64,000 nt of DNA from Pseudomonas cichorii (GTDB lineage: Bacteria; Pseudomonadota; Gammaproteobacteria; Pseudomonadales; Pseudomonadaceae): positions 1 through 64,000 of the forward strand of contig NZ_BLVZ01000009.1 in NCBI RefSeq assembly GCF_015471405.1, in the 5' to 3' direction. Positions 46,981 through 55,840 of the stretch are shown piece after piece. Position 1 is the stretch's first letter. Each line of letters starts with the position of its first letter. A program made the translations under genes and the position numbers. The notes below the pieces were generated by a model. The model had not been told where the DNA came from, did no database searches, and worked only from the letters and a program-made list of their open reading frames with translations.

Positions 46981-47369
46981 GGCATCAATCGCTCACGGTC
47001 GTTGGCCAGTTCTTCGAGGGTCGCACTGAAGGGCGAAGACTCGTCGAAGATTGCCTCTTTCAGGCGCAATCCACAGAACACCGCTGCCAGGAAATAGAAC
47101 GAGCACAGGCCAATGATGCCGGCCAGACGATAGCTGTCCCACAGAATGATCAGGAGCAGTGCCGATAGTCCGGTCAACAGCAACAGGGCAAACACCAGTG
47201 CCAGCCCGGCGAACAGCAGCAGGCTCAAGGTGCGGGCTTTCTGTTCCTGCAACTCGATCCCGAACAGTTCGACATGGCTGTGCAGCAAGCCAAGAAATGC
47301 AGCGCCCAGGCGCCGCGGTGAAGAGCCCTGGTCAGCCTTGGGCGACCCTGATTCAGTTCCGAGGCTCAT
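46977..47369 (-). CDS. YqjE-like phage holin superfamily membrane protein
   Basis: 130 residues from MSLGTESGSPKADQG. Two hydrophobic helices (about 55-80 and 84-108: LSLLLFAGLALVFALLLLTG and SYRLAGIIGLCSFYFLAAVF) follow a short helix with FLGLLHSHVELFGIELQEQ. It lies 4 nt after the DUF883 gene. The family is found with YqjD in the inner membrane. Confidence 0.85.
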   Translation of the reverse strand: MSLGTESGSPKADQGSSPRRLGAAFLGLLHSHVELFGIELQEQKARTLSLLLFAGLALVFALLLLTGLSALLLIILWDSYRLAGIIGLCSFYFLAAVFCGLRLKEAIFDESSPFSATLEELANDRERLMP

Positions 47370-47373
47370 GGGA

Positions 47374-47688
47374 TCAGCGCCTCGTGGCCAGCAGGCCCAG
47401 GATGAACCCGACACCGGCAGCGATACCCACCGATTGCCATGGATTGTTCTGGACATAATCTTCCGTGGCGGTAACGGCTGCCTGACCGCGTTCGCGCAGG
47501 GATTCTTCGGTCAGCTTCAGGGTTTCGCGGGCACGCAACAGGCTCTCGTGGATCTGATTGCGTAGCTCGTCTGCCTGATCACCGGCGAGTGTGGCGGTGT
47601 GCTCAAGCAGTTTTTCGGTGTCGGCGACCAGAGTCTGAAAATCTGCCATCAATATCTCTTGAGCATTCTGTGCTGTTTGGCGAGCCAT
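47374..47688 (-). CDS. DUF883 (ElaB/YqjD-like) membrane-anchored ribosome-binding protein
   Basis: 104 residues from MARQTAQNAQEILMADF (GGAG 6 nt upstream). A long amphipathic coiled coil (about 10-70) ends in DYVQNNPWQSVGIAAGVGFILGLLATRR, the diagnostic DUF883 tail with a GxxxGxxxG membrane anchor and basic end. The relatives ElaB and YqjD tie ribosomes to the membrane in stationary phase. It is the first gene of the three-gene set. Confidence 0.93.
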   Translation of the reverse strand: MARQTAQNAQEILMADFQTLVADTEKLLEHTATLAGDQADELRNQIHESLLRARETLKLTEESLRERGQAAVTATEDYVQNNPWQSVGIAAGVGFILGLLATRR

Positions 47689-48073
47689 GTTTTTCTCCGT
47701 CAGGTGGCGTATGGATGTTTCGAGTGCAGCGGATTCGTGAAGGTTCATTTCAATTGCCGCGTCCAGTCCGGGCGCAGCAGCTTTTGACTTATGTTGGTGC
47801 GCCATCGGGGGCGAGCGCGCTAATTTGGCGTGTGCTGCCCGGGATGCAGGCGGGCGTCGATGCAACTGACCAGAACAAAGGTAATGCATTGTCGAAGATT
47901 TTGCGTGATTGTGCCTTGCCCCTGTCGGATTGCTTCCCTACAGGTGCAACTGAACGGCATGAGCCCGGGGTTTCATAATTTCCACGCTTGGCTATGCTCT
48001 CTATCGAATTGTGGGGTCGGTAATCGAGTACTGCGTTGCCATGGAGCAACGGTGGTCAGTAATGGAGAAAGGC
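47689..48073. promoter_or_regulatory. Divergent control region of the DUF883 and acyltransferase genes
   Basis: 385 nt without a supported gene. Small open frames on both strands lack ribosome-binding sites and recognisable sequence. GGAG for the minus gene is at about 47695, and GGAG for the plus gene at 48064-48067. Confidence 0.4.
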
Positions 48074-49156
48074 ATGGAGCGGCTGTATTCCCTGCAAGGG
48101 CTCAGGGGCGTGGCGGTGTTGGGCGTCGTGCTGTTCCATATGATGTCATTGGAGGAAAAGTTTTCCGGGGGCGATATTCTTCTGCCGCCTTTTCTCGAAT
48201 TTTTCCAGTTGGGCGTCGATCTGTTCTTTGTGATCAGCGGCTTTGTGATGGTGATTGTCAGTCGCGGGCGTTTCCAGAACAGCGTCGAGGCTCAGCGCTT
48301 TCTCTTCAACCGTGTTTCGCGAATCTACCCGACCTACTGGCTGTATTTCTTCATCACCCTCGGGGTGTATCTGGCCATGCCCGGTCTGGTCAACAGCGGC
48401 CATGGTTCATCCAATCTGCTGATGTCCTTTCTGTTGCTGCCCAACGATAAAGTCCTGCTGGTGATGGTGGCCTGGTCGCTGGTGTTCGAGCTGTGGTTTT
48501 ACCTGATGTTTTCCGGCTTCCTGTGGTTCCGGGAGCGAAGCCTGCCAGTGTTGCTGGCGATCTGGGCCTTGGTCATCGTGGTGTTCAATGCCCTGGAGAA
48601 CTGGGAAGACTACTCACCGGCGCTGAAGATCATCCTGCATCCCTATTCGCTGGAATTCATCATCGGTGTGGCGCTGGCGCTGTTCTTCTATGGGCCACAC
48701 AGCTCGCGTGTGCCGACTGCGGCGCTCTGGCTGTTGCTGGTCATTGCGTTGGTGGGCATGCCCCTGATCGGTGTCTATCGTCTCTACGACAGCCAGGGTT
48801 TGTTACGCATGCTGGCCGTCGGGGCGACATTCGGCGGACTGGTGTTGAGCCTTGCATTGCTGGAACGACGCAAGAAAATCGCAATGCCCCGGTTTCTGAT
48901 TGCCGTAGGCGATATGTCCTATACGGTTTATCTGTCGCATCTGCTGGTGCTGGGCGTGATAGGTCGGGTCTGGCATTGGGTGGGCGCATGGCCGCAAAGC
49001 TATCTGGACAACCTGTTCTTTGCGGTGCTGATGATGGCTGCCGTGGTGTGTTATGGCTGGGTGGGCTATCGCTGCTTCGAGAAGCCGGTCCTCGACCGTG
49101 CCAACGAATTCTGTAAACGGCGCTTTAGAAATGACGCCCGGATGGTGGGCTCATAG
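48074..49156 (+). CDS. Acyltransferase family 3 (OafA-like) membrane protein
   Basis: About 360 residues from MERLYSLQGLRGVAVLGVVLFH. The R-x10-H motif of acyltransferase 3 is in QGLRGVAVLGVVLFHMM, and GVDLFFVISGFVM is typical. About ten membrane helices follow. The C-terminal SGNH domain seen in some relatives is absent. It probably acetylates a surface polysaccharide; the substrate is unknown. ATG 48074 is chosen over 48062 because GGAG lies 6 nt before it. Confidence 0.88.
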   Translation: MERLYSLQGLRGVAVLGVVLFHMMSLEEKFSGGDILLPPFLEFFQLGVDLFFVISGFVMVIVSRGRFQNSVEAQRFLFNRVSRIYPTYWLYFFITLGVYLAMPGLVNSGHGSSNLLMSFLLLPNDKVLLVMVAWSLVFELWFYLMFSGFLWFRERSLPVLLAIWALVIVVFNALENWEDYSPALKIILHPYSLEFIIGVALALFFYGPHSSRVPTAALWLLLVIALVGMPLIGVYRLYDSQGLLRMLAVGATFGGLVLSLALLERRKKIAMPRFLIAVGDMSYTVYLSHLLVLGVIGRVWHWVGAWPQSYLDNLFFAVLMMAAVVCYGWVGYRCFEKPVLDRANEFCKRRFRNDARMVGS

Positions 49157-49235
49157 AAAATCATGTCTGGCGAGGAGCCATGGGTTTCTGCTGTGATGCG
49201 CGGTCATTGAGACGCCATGATCAGGAACCTTGCCG

Positions 49236-49859
49236 ATGGGCTTGCAGACACTTACGCCCTACGGCGGCATCACGATCATGCTTCCGGCCGCTCTGGTCAT
49301 TGGAGGCTGGCTCTGGGCAACCCGATCCAGACCGGCGGCGCTGTTGTGGGGCCTGACCTTGCTGGTGGCGTACTCGACCGTGGTTGCCAGCAAGATCCTG
49401 TTCAAGGGCTGGGGCGTGGCGCTGGACAGTCTGGGAGTCTATGTCCTCAGCGGTCATGCCATGAATACCTGTCTGGTGTTGACGGTCGGCTTGAGCCTGT
49501 TGGCCCGGCAGATTCGTCACCGGTTGCGCTGGCCAGCAGCGGCCATGGGATTGCTGCTGGGCTGGTTGTTCAGCGTCTATTGCGTGGCACCCTTCATTCA
49601 TCCACTGCCCGAAGCGGTCGCCGGTGCCTTGTTGGGTTCTCTGGCCGCTTGCGCATTCCTGGCCTGTCTGGAAAACCATTCCGGCACACGGATTCCTTCA
49701 AGCGCCGTTTTTGCCGGGCTGTTGGTCATTGCTATCAGCAGCACGACCACCAAGTACAACGCCGAAAAACTGCTCGACCGGATCTCAACGAGGATGTCCG
49801 GCTCCGAGGAGGCTTTCAGGCAACCGGAATGGCGAGACCCGCAAGACAACTCGCGTTGA
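49236..49859 (+). CDS. PAP2-like membrane protein with degenerate active site
   Basis: About 207 residues with five or six hydrophobic helices. SGH is present (VYVLSGHAMNT), and HPLPEAVAGALLG resembles the third PAP2 motif. The KxxxxxxRP motif is not seen, the SR pair is SV, and the usual D is E. It may be a PAP2-type lipid phosphatase relative that has lost or changed activity. ATG 49236 has AGGAA about 9 nt upstream. Confidence 0.65.
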   Translation: MGLQTLTPYGGITIMLPAALVIGGWLWATRSRPAALLWGLTLLVAYSTVVASKILFKGWGVALDSLGVYVLSGHAMNTCLVLTVGLSLLARQIRHRLRWPAAAMGLLLGWLFSVYCVAPFIHPLPEAVAGALLGSLAACAFLACLENHSGTRIPSSAVFAGLLVIAISSTTTKYNAEKLLDRISTRMSGSEEAFRQPEWRDPQDNSR

Positions 49860-49918
49860 AACATCAACAGTCCTAGAATGGTCGGCCTACGTCATTTCTA
49901 TCCCAGAGGATGTTTTCC

Positions 49919-50158
49919 ATGCCTCCCGAATGCCAATTGTTCGGTACCTTGGGTTGCCATCTGTGTGAGGTCGCTGAAGCGATTCTGCTTCCATTGGTCG
50001 AGCATGGCCTGCTGGTCGAGTTGGTGGATATCGCCGAAAACGAGGCTTTTTTTGAAGATTATGGCCTGCGGATTCCTGTGTTGCGGCGCGTCGATACCGG
50101 GGCCGAACTGGATTGGCCCTTCGATAGCGAACAGGTAGCGTTTTTCCTCAGCAGATAA
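49919..50158 (+). CDS. Small glutaredoxin/thioredoxin-like protein
   Basis: 79 residues from MPPECQLFGTLGCHLCEVAE. The CxxC (CHLC) lies after the first strand, then an alpha helix, LVELVDIAENEAFFEDYGLRIPVLR with the cis-Pro motif IPV, and a short C-terminal helix. This is the glutaredoxin-like DUF836 family pattern. ATG 49919 is chosen over 49910 because AGAGG at 49905-49909 directly abuts the latter. It is probably a cytosolic thiol-disulfide protein. Confidence 0.85.
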   Translation: MPPECQLFGTLGCHLCEVAEAILLPLVEHGLLVELVDIAENEAFFEDYGLRIPVLRRVDTGAELDWPFDSEQVAFFLSR

Positions 50159-50195
50159 GCAGCTTCACTCCTCACTTCAAAAGGCCCGATGCGCA

Positions 50196-51125
50196 TTGAA
50201 TATCGATACCCGAATCAAGTTTCGTCATCTGGTGTGCTTTCTTGAAGTGGCACGCCAGGGCAGTCTGGCTCGGGCTTGCGATGCACTGGCAATCAGTCAG
50301 CCCGCGCTGTCCAAGAGCCTCAAGGAGCTGGAAACCCTGCTGGCAACCACGCTTTTCGTGCGTAGCAAAAGCGGCGCTGCCCTGACTGAGGCGGGCGTGG
50401 CGTTCATGCGTTTTGCCGGGCCGAGTGTGCAGGCGTTGCGTGAAGGCGTCAGTAGCCTGCGTTCGGGGGAGCATGAAACGGTCACGGCCCGGCTGGGCGT
50501 GCTGTCTACCGCTGAAAGCCTGCTGGTGCCTGAAGTCATCACCAGGCTGCACGAGCGGCATCCGGCTCTGGTCGTCAGCGTGATGACCGGCCCCAGCGCC
50601 TACCTGCTGTCGCAGTTGCGGGTCGGGGAACTGGATCTGGTCGTAGGGCGCATGACCGATAGTCCGCAGATTCAGGGCCTGACTTTCGAGCATCTGTACA
50701 ACGAGTCGATGACGCTGGTGGTGCGCAACGATCATCCGTTGCTGGCTGCACCGCTCAAGCGCGAAAGCCTGGAGAGTTTCCCTCTGGTCCTGCCGCTGGC
50801 AGGCACCACCATCCGCAAGTTCGCCGACAGTCTGTTCGTGCAATACGGCATTCAGCCGCCACGCCAGCGTCTGGAAACCCTGTCGCTTACCCTGAGTCGG
50901 CGTTATGTGCAGTGCAGCAATGCGATATGGATTGCGCCGCTGGATGCCGTGCTTCAGGAATTGCAGAGCGGCACCCTGGTGGAACTGGACATGGGGATTC
51001 GCGAGCCGGGTGGCTCCGTGGGCCTGTGCAGTAATCCCGCCTTGCCGTTATCGCGGGCTGCCCAGTGGTGCGTGGACGAATTGCGCGGGGTGGGCGAGGC
51101 GTATCGTGACGGGCGATATACATAA
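50196..51125 (+). CDS. pcaQ: LysR-family activator of protocatechuate genes
   Basis: 309 residues starting at a TTG (MNIDTRIKFRHLVCFLEVARQGSLARACDALAISQPALSKSLKELE, the LysR HTH). The C-terminal effector domain has GELDLVVGRM. It is next to pcaHG on the same strand, and a perfect-spaced PcaQ box follows in the stop-codon region. PcaQ activates pca genes with beta-carboxymuconate or its lactone as coinducer (knowledge from rhizobia). The weak start limits expression. Confidence 0.93.
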   Translation: MNIDTRIKFRHLVCFLEVARQGSLARACDALAISQPALSKSLKELETLLATTLFVRSKSGAALTEAGVAFMRFAGPSVQALREGVSSLRSGEHETVTARLGVLSTAESLLVPEVITRLHERHPALVVSVMTGPSAYLLSQLRVGELDLVVGRMTDSPQIQGLTFEHLYNESMTLVVRNDHPLLAAPLKRESLESFPLVLPLAGTTIRKFADSLFVQYGIQPPRQRLETLSLTLSRRYVQCSNAIWIAPLDAVLQELQSGTLVELDMGIREPGGSVGLCSNPALPLSRAAQWCVDELRGVGEAYRDGRYT

Positions 51126-51137
51126 CCATTTGGTTAT
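51122..51137. promoter_or_regulatory. PcaQ-binding site upstream of pcaH
   Basis: ATAACC-ATTT-GGTTAT, a perfect palindrome that matches the rhizobial PcaQ consensus ATAACC-N4-GGTTAA at 11 of 12 bases. It overlaps the pcaQ stop codon (TAA at 51123-51125) and lies 117 nt before pcaH. Confidence 0.85.
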
Positions 51138-51253
51138 GGATGCTGCAAATATTTTCAATTTTCGATTAAGTACTATCACGCGACACTTCGCCGCAGCCTG
51201 CAGCGCAAGTGATGGACACTTGCGCTCTCCATAAAAAGAACAAGGAGAACGCC

Positions 51254-51973
51254 ATGTCTGTCGCGGACAATAGCCGCTTCGTCATTCGGGATCGTAACTG
51301 GCATCCCAAAGCACTGACACCCGATTACAAGACCTCGATCCTGCGCTCGCCGCGCCAGGCGCTGGTCAGCATTCCGCAGTCCGTTTCCGAAGCCAGTGGC
51401 CCGGATTTTTCACACCTGAAGTTCGGTCAGCATGACAACGATCTGTTGCTCAACTTCAACAATGGTGGCTTGCCCATCGGTGAGCGCATCATCGTCGCCG
51501 GTCGGGTCTGCGATCAGTACGGCAAGCCGGTTCCGCACACGCTGGTGGAAATCTGGCAGGCCAATGCCGGTGGCCGCTATCGTCACAAGCGCGACAGCTA
51601 TCTGGCACCCATCGACCCCAATTTCGGCGGTGTCGGCCGGACCCTGACCGACAGTGAAGGCAACTACAGCTTCCGCACCGTCAAACCCGGTCCGTACCCA
51701 TGGCGCAACGGTCCCAATGACTGGCGTCCTGCGCATATCCATGTTTCGGTCAGCGGCCCTTCGATTGCCACGCGGCTGATCACCCAGCTGTATTTCGAGG
51801 GCGATCCGTTGATTCCGATCTGCCCGATCGTGAAGTCGATTACCAACCCCGATGCGGTCCAGAGCCTGATCGCCAGGCTTGACCTCGGCATGGGCAATCC
51901 GATGGATTGCCTGGCTTATCGCTTTGATATCGTTCTGCGCGGCCAGCGCAAGACTCACTTTGAAAACTGCTGA
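51254..51973 (+). CDS. pcaH: Protocatechuate 3,4-dioxygenase beta subunit
   Basis: 239 residues from [20 protein letters not shown] (AAGGAG 7 nt upstream). The non-haem Fe(III) ligands are seen as Tyr109 (GGRYRHK), Tyr148 (GPYPWRNG) and His161/His163 (PAHIHVS). It is the metal-carrying subunit of the (alpha-beta-Fe) dioxygenase that cleaves protocatechuate to 3-carboxy-cis,cis-muconate. pcaG starts 12 nt later. Confidence 0.98.
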   Translation: MSVADNSRFVIRDRNWHPKALTPDYKTSILRSPRQALVSIPQSVSEASGPDFSHLKFGQHDNDLLLNFNNGGLPIGERIIVAGRVCDQYGKPVPHTLVEIWQANAGGRYRHKRDSYLAPIDPNFGGVGRTLTDSEGNYSFRTVKPGPYPWRNGPNDWRPAHIHVSVSGPSIATRLITQLYFEGDPLIPICPIVKSITNPDAVQSLIARLDLGMGNPMDCLAYRFDIVLRGQRKTHFENC

Positions 51974-51985
51974 GGAGGTTTCGAC

Positions 51986-52588
51986 ATGCCCGTTCAACTG
52001 TTGCAGGAAACGCCTTCGCAAACCGCTGGCCCTTATGTGCATATCGGTCTGGCGCTGGAAATAGCCGGTAACCCGACCCGCGAGCTGGAAATCTGGAACG
52101 AGATGGCCAAGCCCGGTGCAGCGGGTGAGCACATCCTGTTGCTGGGGAATGTCTACGATGGCAACGGCCACTTGATTCGCGATGCGTTTCTGGAGTTCTG
52201 GCAGGCCGATCACAATGGCGTCTATGACAACGTCTACGCAGCGGACAAGCCCTTCAACGGCTTTGGTCGCACCGCGACGGGGGATGATGGCCTGTGGACT
52301 CTCAAGACCATCAAGCCTGGTGTGGTGCGTAACGCCGCCGGGGTGCCGATGGCGGCCCATATCAATGTTTCGCTGTTTGCCAGGGGGATCAATATTCACT
52401 TGCAGACGCGGCTGTATTTCGACGATGAGCCTCAGGCCAACGCGGTCGACCCGGTGCTGAACCTGATCGAGCAGCCGCCACGCCGCGAAACCCTCGTTGC
52501 CCGGCGTTGCAGCGTCGATGGCCAGCTGGCCTACCGTTTCGATATTTATATTCAGGGCGCGAACGAAACGGTGTTTTTCGACTTTTGA
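51986..52588 (+). CDS. pcaG: Protocatechuate 3,4-dioxygenase alpha subunit
   Basis: 200 residues (MPVQLLQETPSQTAGPYVHIGLALEIAG). Homologous to the beta subunit but without the full Fe ligand set, as usual for PcaG. A strong Shine-Dalgarno (GAGGAGG) stands before it. Forms the dioxygenase with PcaH. Confidence 0.97.
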   Translation: MPVQLLQETPSQTAGPYVHIGLALEIAGNPTRELEIWNEMAKPGAAGEHILLLGNVYDGNGHLIRDAFLEFWQADHNGVYDNVYAADKPFNGFGRTATGDDGLWTLKTIKPGVVRNAAGVPMAAHINVSLFARGINIHLQTRLYFDDEPQANAVDPVLNLIEQPPRRETLVARRCSVDGQLAYRFDIYIQGANETVFFDF

Positions 52589-52661
52589 ACAAAGCGTCAC
52601 TGCGTGCGTTGTACGGCGCCAGCATTGGCTGGCGACCTTATAAAAATAAAAGGAAACATCC

Positions 52662-54011
52662 ATGACGCTTTCAGCTCGCGAGCCCGCCAAGGGCACGCTC
52701 GACGTGCAGGTCTTCATCAACAGTCAGCCACTGTCCAGGTATCAGTGGCGCATTGTTGCGTTGTGCTTTCTGATTGTTTTTCTCGACGGTCTGGATACGG
52801 CGGCCATGGGGTTTATCGCCCCGGCGTTGAGTCAGGACTGGGGCATTGACCGCTCCAGTCTGGGGCCGGTCATGAGTGCTGCCCTGATCGGCATGGTGTT
52901 TGGCGCACTGGGGTCGGGGCCGCTGGCTGACCGTTTCGGGCGCAAGGTTGTGCTGGTTGTCGCGGTGTTTGTATTCGGGCTGTTCAGCCTGGCCTCGGCC
53001 TACAGCAGCAATATCGATCAGTTGTTGGTGCTGCGTCTGCTGACCGGCCTGGGGCTGGGTGCGGCAATGCCCAACGCCACTACATTGCTGTCTGAATACA
53101 CCCCGGAACGCCTCAAGTCTCTGCTGGTCACCAGCATGTTCTGTGGTTTCAATCTGGGCATGGCGTGCGGCGGTTTTGTCTCGGCCAAAATGATTCCCAG
53201 CCTGGGATGGCATAGCCTGTTGATGCTCGGCGGTATTCTGCCGTTGCTGTTGGCGGTGGTGCTGATGGTCTGGCTGCCGGAATCTGCGCGTTTTCTGGTG
53301 GTACGCAATCGTGGTGCCGAGAGGGTTCGCAAGGTTCTGTCGCCTATTGCGCCGCATGAGGTGGCCGAAGCCAGTGAGTTCAGCGTTCCGGAACAAAAGA
53401 CCGTCAGCAGCCGCAATGTGCTGAAAGTGATTTTTTCCGGCACTTACAGCGCCGGCACCCTGTTGTTGTGGCTGACCTATTTCATGGGGCTGGTGATCGT
53501 TTATCTGTTGACCAGCTGGTTGCCGACCTTGATGCGTGACAGCGGCGCGAGCATGGAGCAGTCGGCATTCATTGGTGCCTTGTTCCAGTTTGGCGGTGTG
53601 CTCAGTGCTGTGGGTGTCGGTTGGGCCATGGACCGTTTCAATCCGCACAAGGTCATTGGTGTGGCCTATGCGCTGGCCGGTGTCTTCGCCTGGCTGGTCG
53701 GGCAGAGCCTGCACAATGTCGCGCTGCTGGCGACGCTCGTTCTGATGGCGGGCATGTGTATCAATGGCGCGCAGTCGGCGATGCCTTCGCTGGCTGCCCG
53801 GTTCTATCCGACTCAGGGCCGCGCCACGGGCGTTTCATGGATGCTGGGCATCGGTCGCTTTGGTGCCATTCTTGGTGCCTGGGCCGGTGCGACCTTGCTG
53901 GGGTTGGGCTGGAGTTTCGAGCAGGTCCTGACCGCGCTGGTGATCCCGGCCGCGCTGGCGGCGTTGGCGATCCTGATCAAGGGCTGGGTCAGCCATGCGG
54001 ACGCCACCTGA
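52662..54011 (+). CDS. pcaK: MFS aromatic acid:H+ symporter, PcaK-like (4-hydroxybenzoate/protocatechuate)
   Basis: 449 residues, twelve membrane helices. The AAHS-family N terminus (YQWRIVALCFLIVFLDGLDTAAMGFIAPAL) has the DGxD motif, and the loop 2-3 motif GPLADRFGRK is present. It lies between pcaG and pcaB and shares their strand, so it probably imports protocatechuate or 4-hydroxybenzoate. No pobA is in the window. Confidence 0.9.
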   Translation: MTLSAREPAKGTLDVQVFINSQPLSRYQWRIVALCFLIVFLDGLDTAAMGFIAPALSQDWGIDRSSLGPVMSAALIGMVFGALGSGPLADRFGRKVVLVVAVFVFGLFSLASAYSSNIDQLLVLRLLTGLGLGAAMPNATTLLSEYTPERLKSLLVTSMFCGFNLGMACGGFVSAKMIPSLGWHSLLMLGGILPLLLAVVLMVWLPESARFLVVRNRGAERVRKVLSPIAPHEVAEASEFSVPEQKTVSSRNVLKVIFSGTYSAGTLLLWLTYFMGLVIVYLLTSWLPTLMRDSGASMEQSAFIGALFQFGGVLSAVGVGWAMDRFNPHKVIGVAYALAGVFAWLVGQSLHNVALLATLVLMAGMCINGAQSAMPSLAARFYPTQGRATGVSWMLGIGRFGAILGAWAGATLLGLGWSFEQVLTALVIPAALAALAILIKGWVSHADAT

Positions 54012-54032
54012 TTTTTTACCTGGAGCGGTGAT

Positions 54033-55394
54033 GTGAACAGACCGAGCAATCAACTTTTCGATGCCTATTTCACTCAGTCTCGAATGCGCGAGGTTTTCTC
54101 CGACGCCGGGCGAGTGCAGGGCATGCTGGATTTCGAGGCCGCACTGGCCAGGGCTCAGGCGCAGGTTGGCCTGATTCCCGGTGAAGTCGTGGCCGATATT
54201 GGTGAAAGCTGCCGAGCCGAGTTGTTCGATTTCGATGCGCTGGCGATTGCCATCGGTAATGCGGGCAACTCGGCGATTCCGCTGGTCAAGGCCTTGGGCA
54301 AGCAGATTGCCCTGCGTAACCCTGAAGCCGAACGTTACGTGCATATGGGCGCCACCAGTCAGGATGTGATGGATACCGGGCTGGTCCTGCAAGTGCGCCG
54401 TGCCATTGACCTGTTGGAGCGTGATCTGGAGCAACTGGCCGACGCTCTTGCCGAGCAGGCCAAGCGTCATGCACAGACGCCACTGGCCGGGCGCACCTGG
54501 CTGCAACAGGCGACCCCTGTGACGCTGGGCATGAAGATCGCTGGCTGGTTGGGGGCGGTGACCCGGCATCGCCAGCGCCTGGACGAAATCAAACCACGCC
54601 TGCTGTGTCTGCAATTCGGTGGCGCTTCCGGCAGTCTGGCGGCCTTGGGTGATCGAGCTTTTGCGGTGGCCGAGGCTTTGGCGGGCGAGTTGCAGTTGAG
54701 TGTGCCCGAGCAACCCTGGCATACCCAGCGTGACCGTCTGGTGGAGTTCGCCAGCCTGTTGGGAATGATCGCCGGCAGCCTGGGCAAGGTTGGCCGGGAC
54801 ATCAGCCTGTTGATGCAGACTGAAGTGGGCGAAGTGTTCGAGCCCGCTGCGGCAGGCAAGGGCGGCTCTTCGACCATGCCCCACAAGCGCAATCCGGTGG
54901 GTGCCGCGGTGATGATCGGCGCGGCAACCCGCGCGCCGGGGCTGGTTGCCACGATGTTCGCGGCCATGCCTCAGGAACACGAACGCAGCCTTGGCCTGTG
55001 GCATGCCGAATGGGAAACCTTGCCGGAACTCTGCTGCCTGGTGTCCGGTTCGTTGCAACAGGCTTTGCAGGTCGTGCCCGGGCTTGAAGTCGATGAGCCG
55101 CGCATGCTGGCCAATCTGGATTCCACTCGCGGGCTGGTGCTGGCTGAAGCCGTCAGCATTGCTCTGGCTCAGCGTATTGGTCGTGACGCTGCGCATCATC
55201 TGGTCGAGCAGAACTGTCGTCGGGCAGTCCAGCAGGGCGTGCATCTGCGTCAGGTGCTGGGCGAGGATCCGCAAGTCTCTGCCCAATTGTCATCCCACGA
55301 GCTGGATCGCCTGCTCGATCCGGCCCATTACCTTGGTCAGGCCCGACTCTGGGTCGAACGTGCCGTGGCCGAATACACAAGGATCAAGCAATGA
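54033..55394 (+). CDS. pcaB: 3-carboxy-cis,cis-muconate cycloisomerase
   Basis: 453 residues from GTG 54033 (MNRPSNQLFDAYFTQSRMREVFSD). It is a fumarase/aspartase superfamily member with the signature GSSTMPHKRNP. It converts 3-carboxymuconate to 4-carboxymuconolactone. It overlaps pcaC by 4 nt. pcaD, usually between pcaB and pcaC in Pseudomonas, is missing. Confidence 0.96.
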   Translation: MNRPSNQLFDAYFTQSRMREVFSDAGRVQGMLDFEAALARAQAQVGLIPGEVVADIGESCRAELFDFDALAIAIGNAGNSAIPLVKALGKQIALRNPEAERYVHMGATSQDVMDTGLVLQVRRAIDLLERDLEQLADALAEQAKRHAQTPLAGRTWLQQATPVTLGMKIAGWLGAVTRHRQRLDEIKPRLLCLQFGGASGSLAALGDRAFAVAEALAGELQLSVPEQPWHTQRDRLVEFASLLGMIAGSLGKVGRDISLLMQTEVGEVFEPAAAGKGGSSTMPHKRNPVGAAVMIGAATRAPGLVATMFAAMPQEHERSLGLWHAEWETLPELCCLVSGSLQQALQVVPGLEVDEPRMLANLDSTRGLVLAEAVSIALAQRIGRDAAHHLVEQNCRRAVQQGVHLRQVLGEDPQVSAQLSSHELDRLLDPAHYLGQARLWVERAVAEYTRIKQ

Positions 55395-55789
55395 ACGAAG
55401 AAGAACGCTATCAGGCCGGCATGCAGGTTCGTCGTGCGGTGCTCGGCGATACTCATGTCGATAACAGCCTGAAAAAACTGACCCCGTTCAACGAGGAGTT
55501 TCAGGAGATGATCACCCGCCATGCCTGGGGTGATATCTGGACTCGCCCTGGTTTGCCGCGTCATACCCGCAGCCTTGTCACCATCGCCATGCTGATCGGC
55601 ATGAATCGCGAAGGGGAATTGCGTCTGCATCTCAAGGCCGCCAAAAACAATGGCGTGACCCGTGACGAGATCAAGGAAGTGCTGATGCAGAGTGCGATCT
55701 ACTGTGGGATTCCGGCAGCCAATGCGACGTTCCACCTTGCTGAAGAAGTGTGGGACGAGATGGGTGTGGAGTCGTTGAACAAGGAGTGA
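55391..55789 (+). CDS. pcaC: 4-carboxymuconolactone decarboxylase
   Basis: 132 residues of the CMD/AhpD family (LPRHTRSLVTIAMLIGMNREGELRLHLKAAKNNGVTRDEIKEVLMQSAIYCGIPAA). It decarboxylates 4-carboxymuconolactone to 3-oxoadipate enol-lactone. It is not fused to PcaD. The ATG overlaps the pcaB stop, and a terminator follows 13 nt later. Confidence 0.97.
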   Translation: MNEEERYQAGMQVRRAVLGDTHVDNSLKKLTPFNEEFQEMITRHAWGDIWTRPGLPRHTRSLVTIAMLIGMNREGELRLHLKAAKNNGVTRDEIKEVLMQSAIYCGIPAANATFHLAEEVWDEMGVESLNKE

Positions 55790-55802
55790 TGTCGGGCTCA
55801 TG

Positions 55803-55837
55803 AAAAGGCCGCCAGGTTTTTCCCTGGCGGCCTTTTT
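55803..55837. terminator. Bidirectional terminator of the pca operon and the OprD porin gene
   Basis: 14-bp stem AAAAGGCCGCCAGG with complement, a short T-rich loop, and T/A runs on both sides, between two convergent genes. Confidence 0.92.
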
Positions 55838-55840
55838 CTA

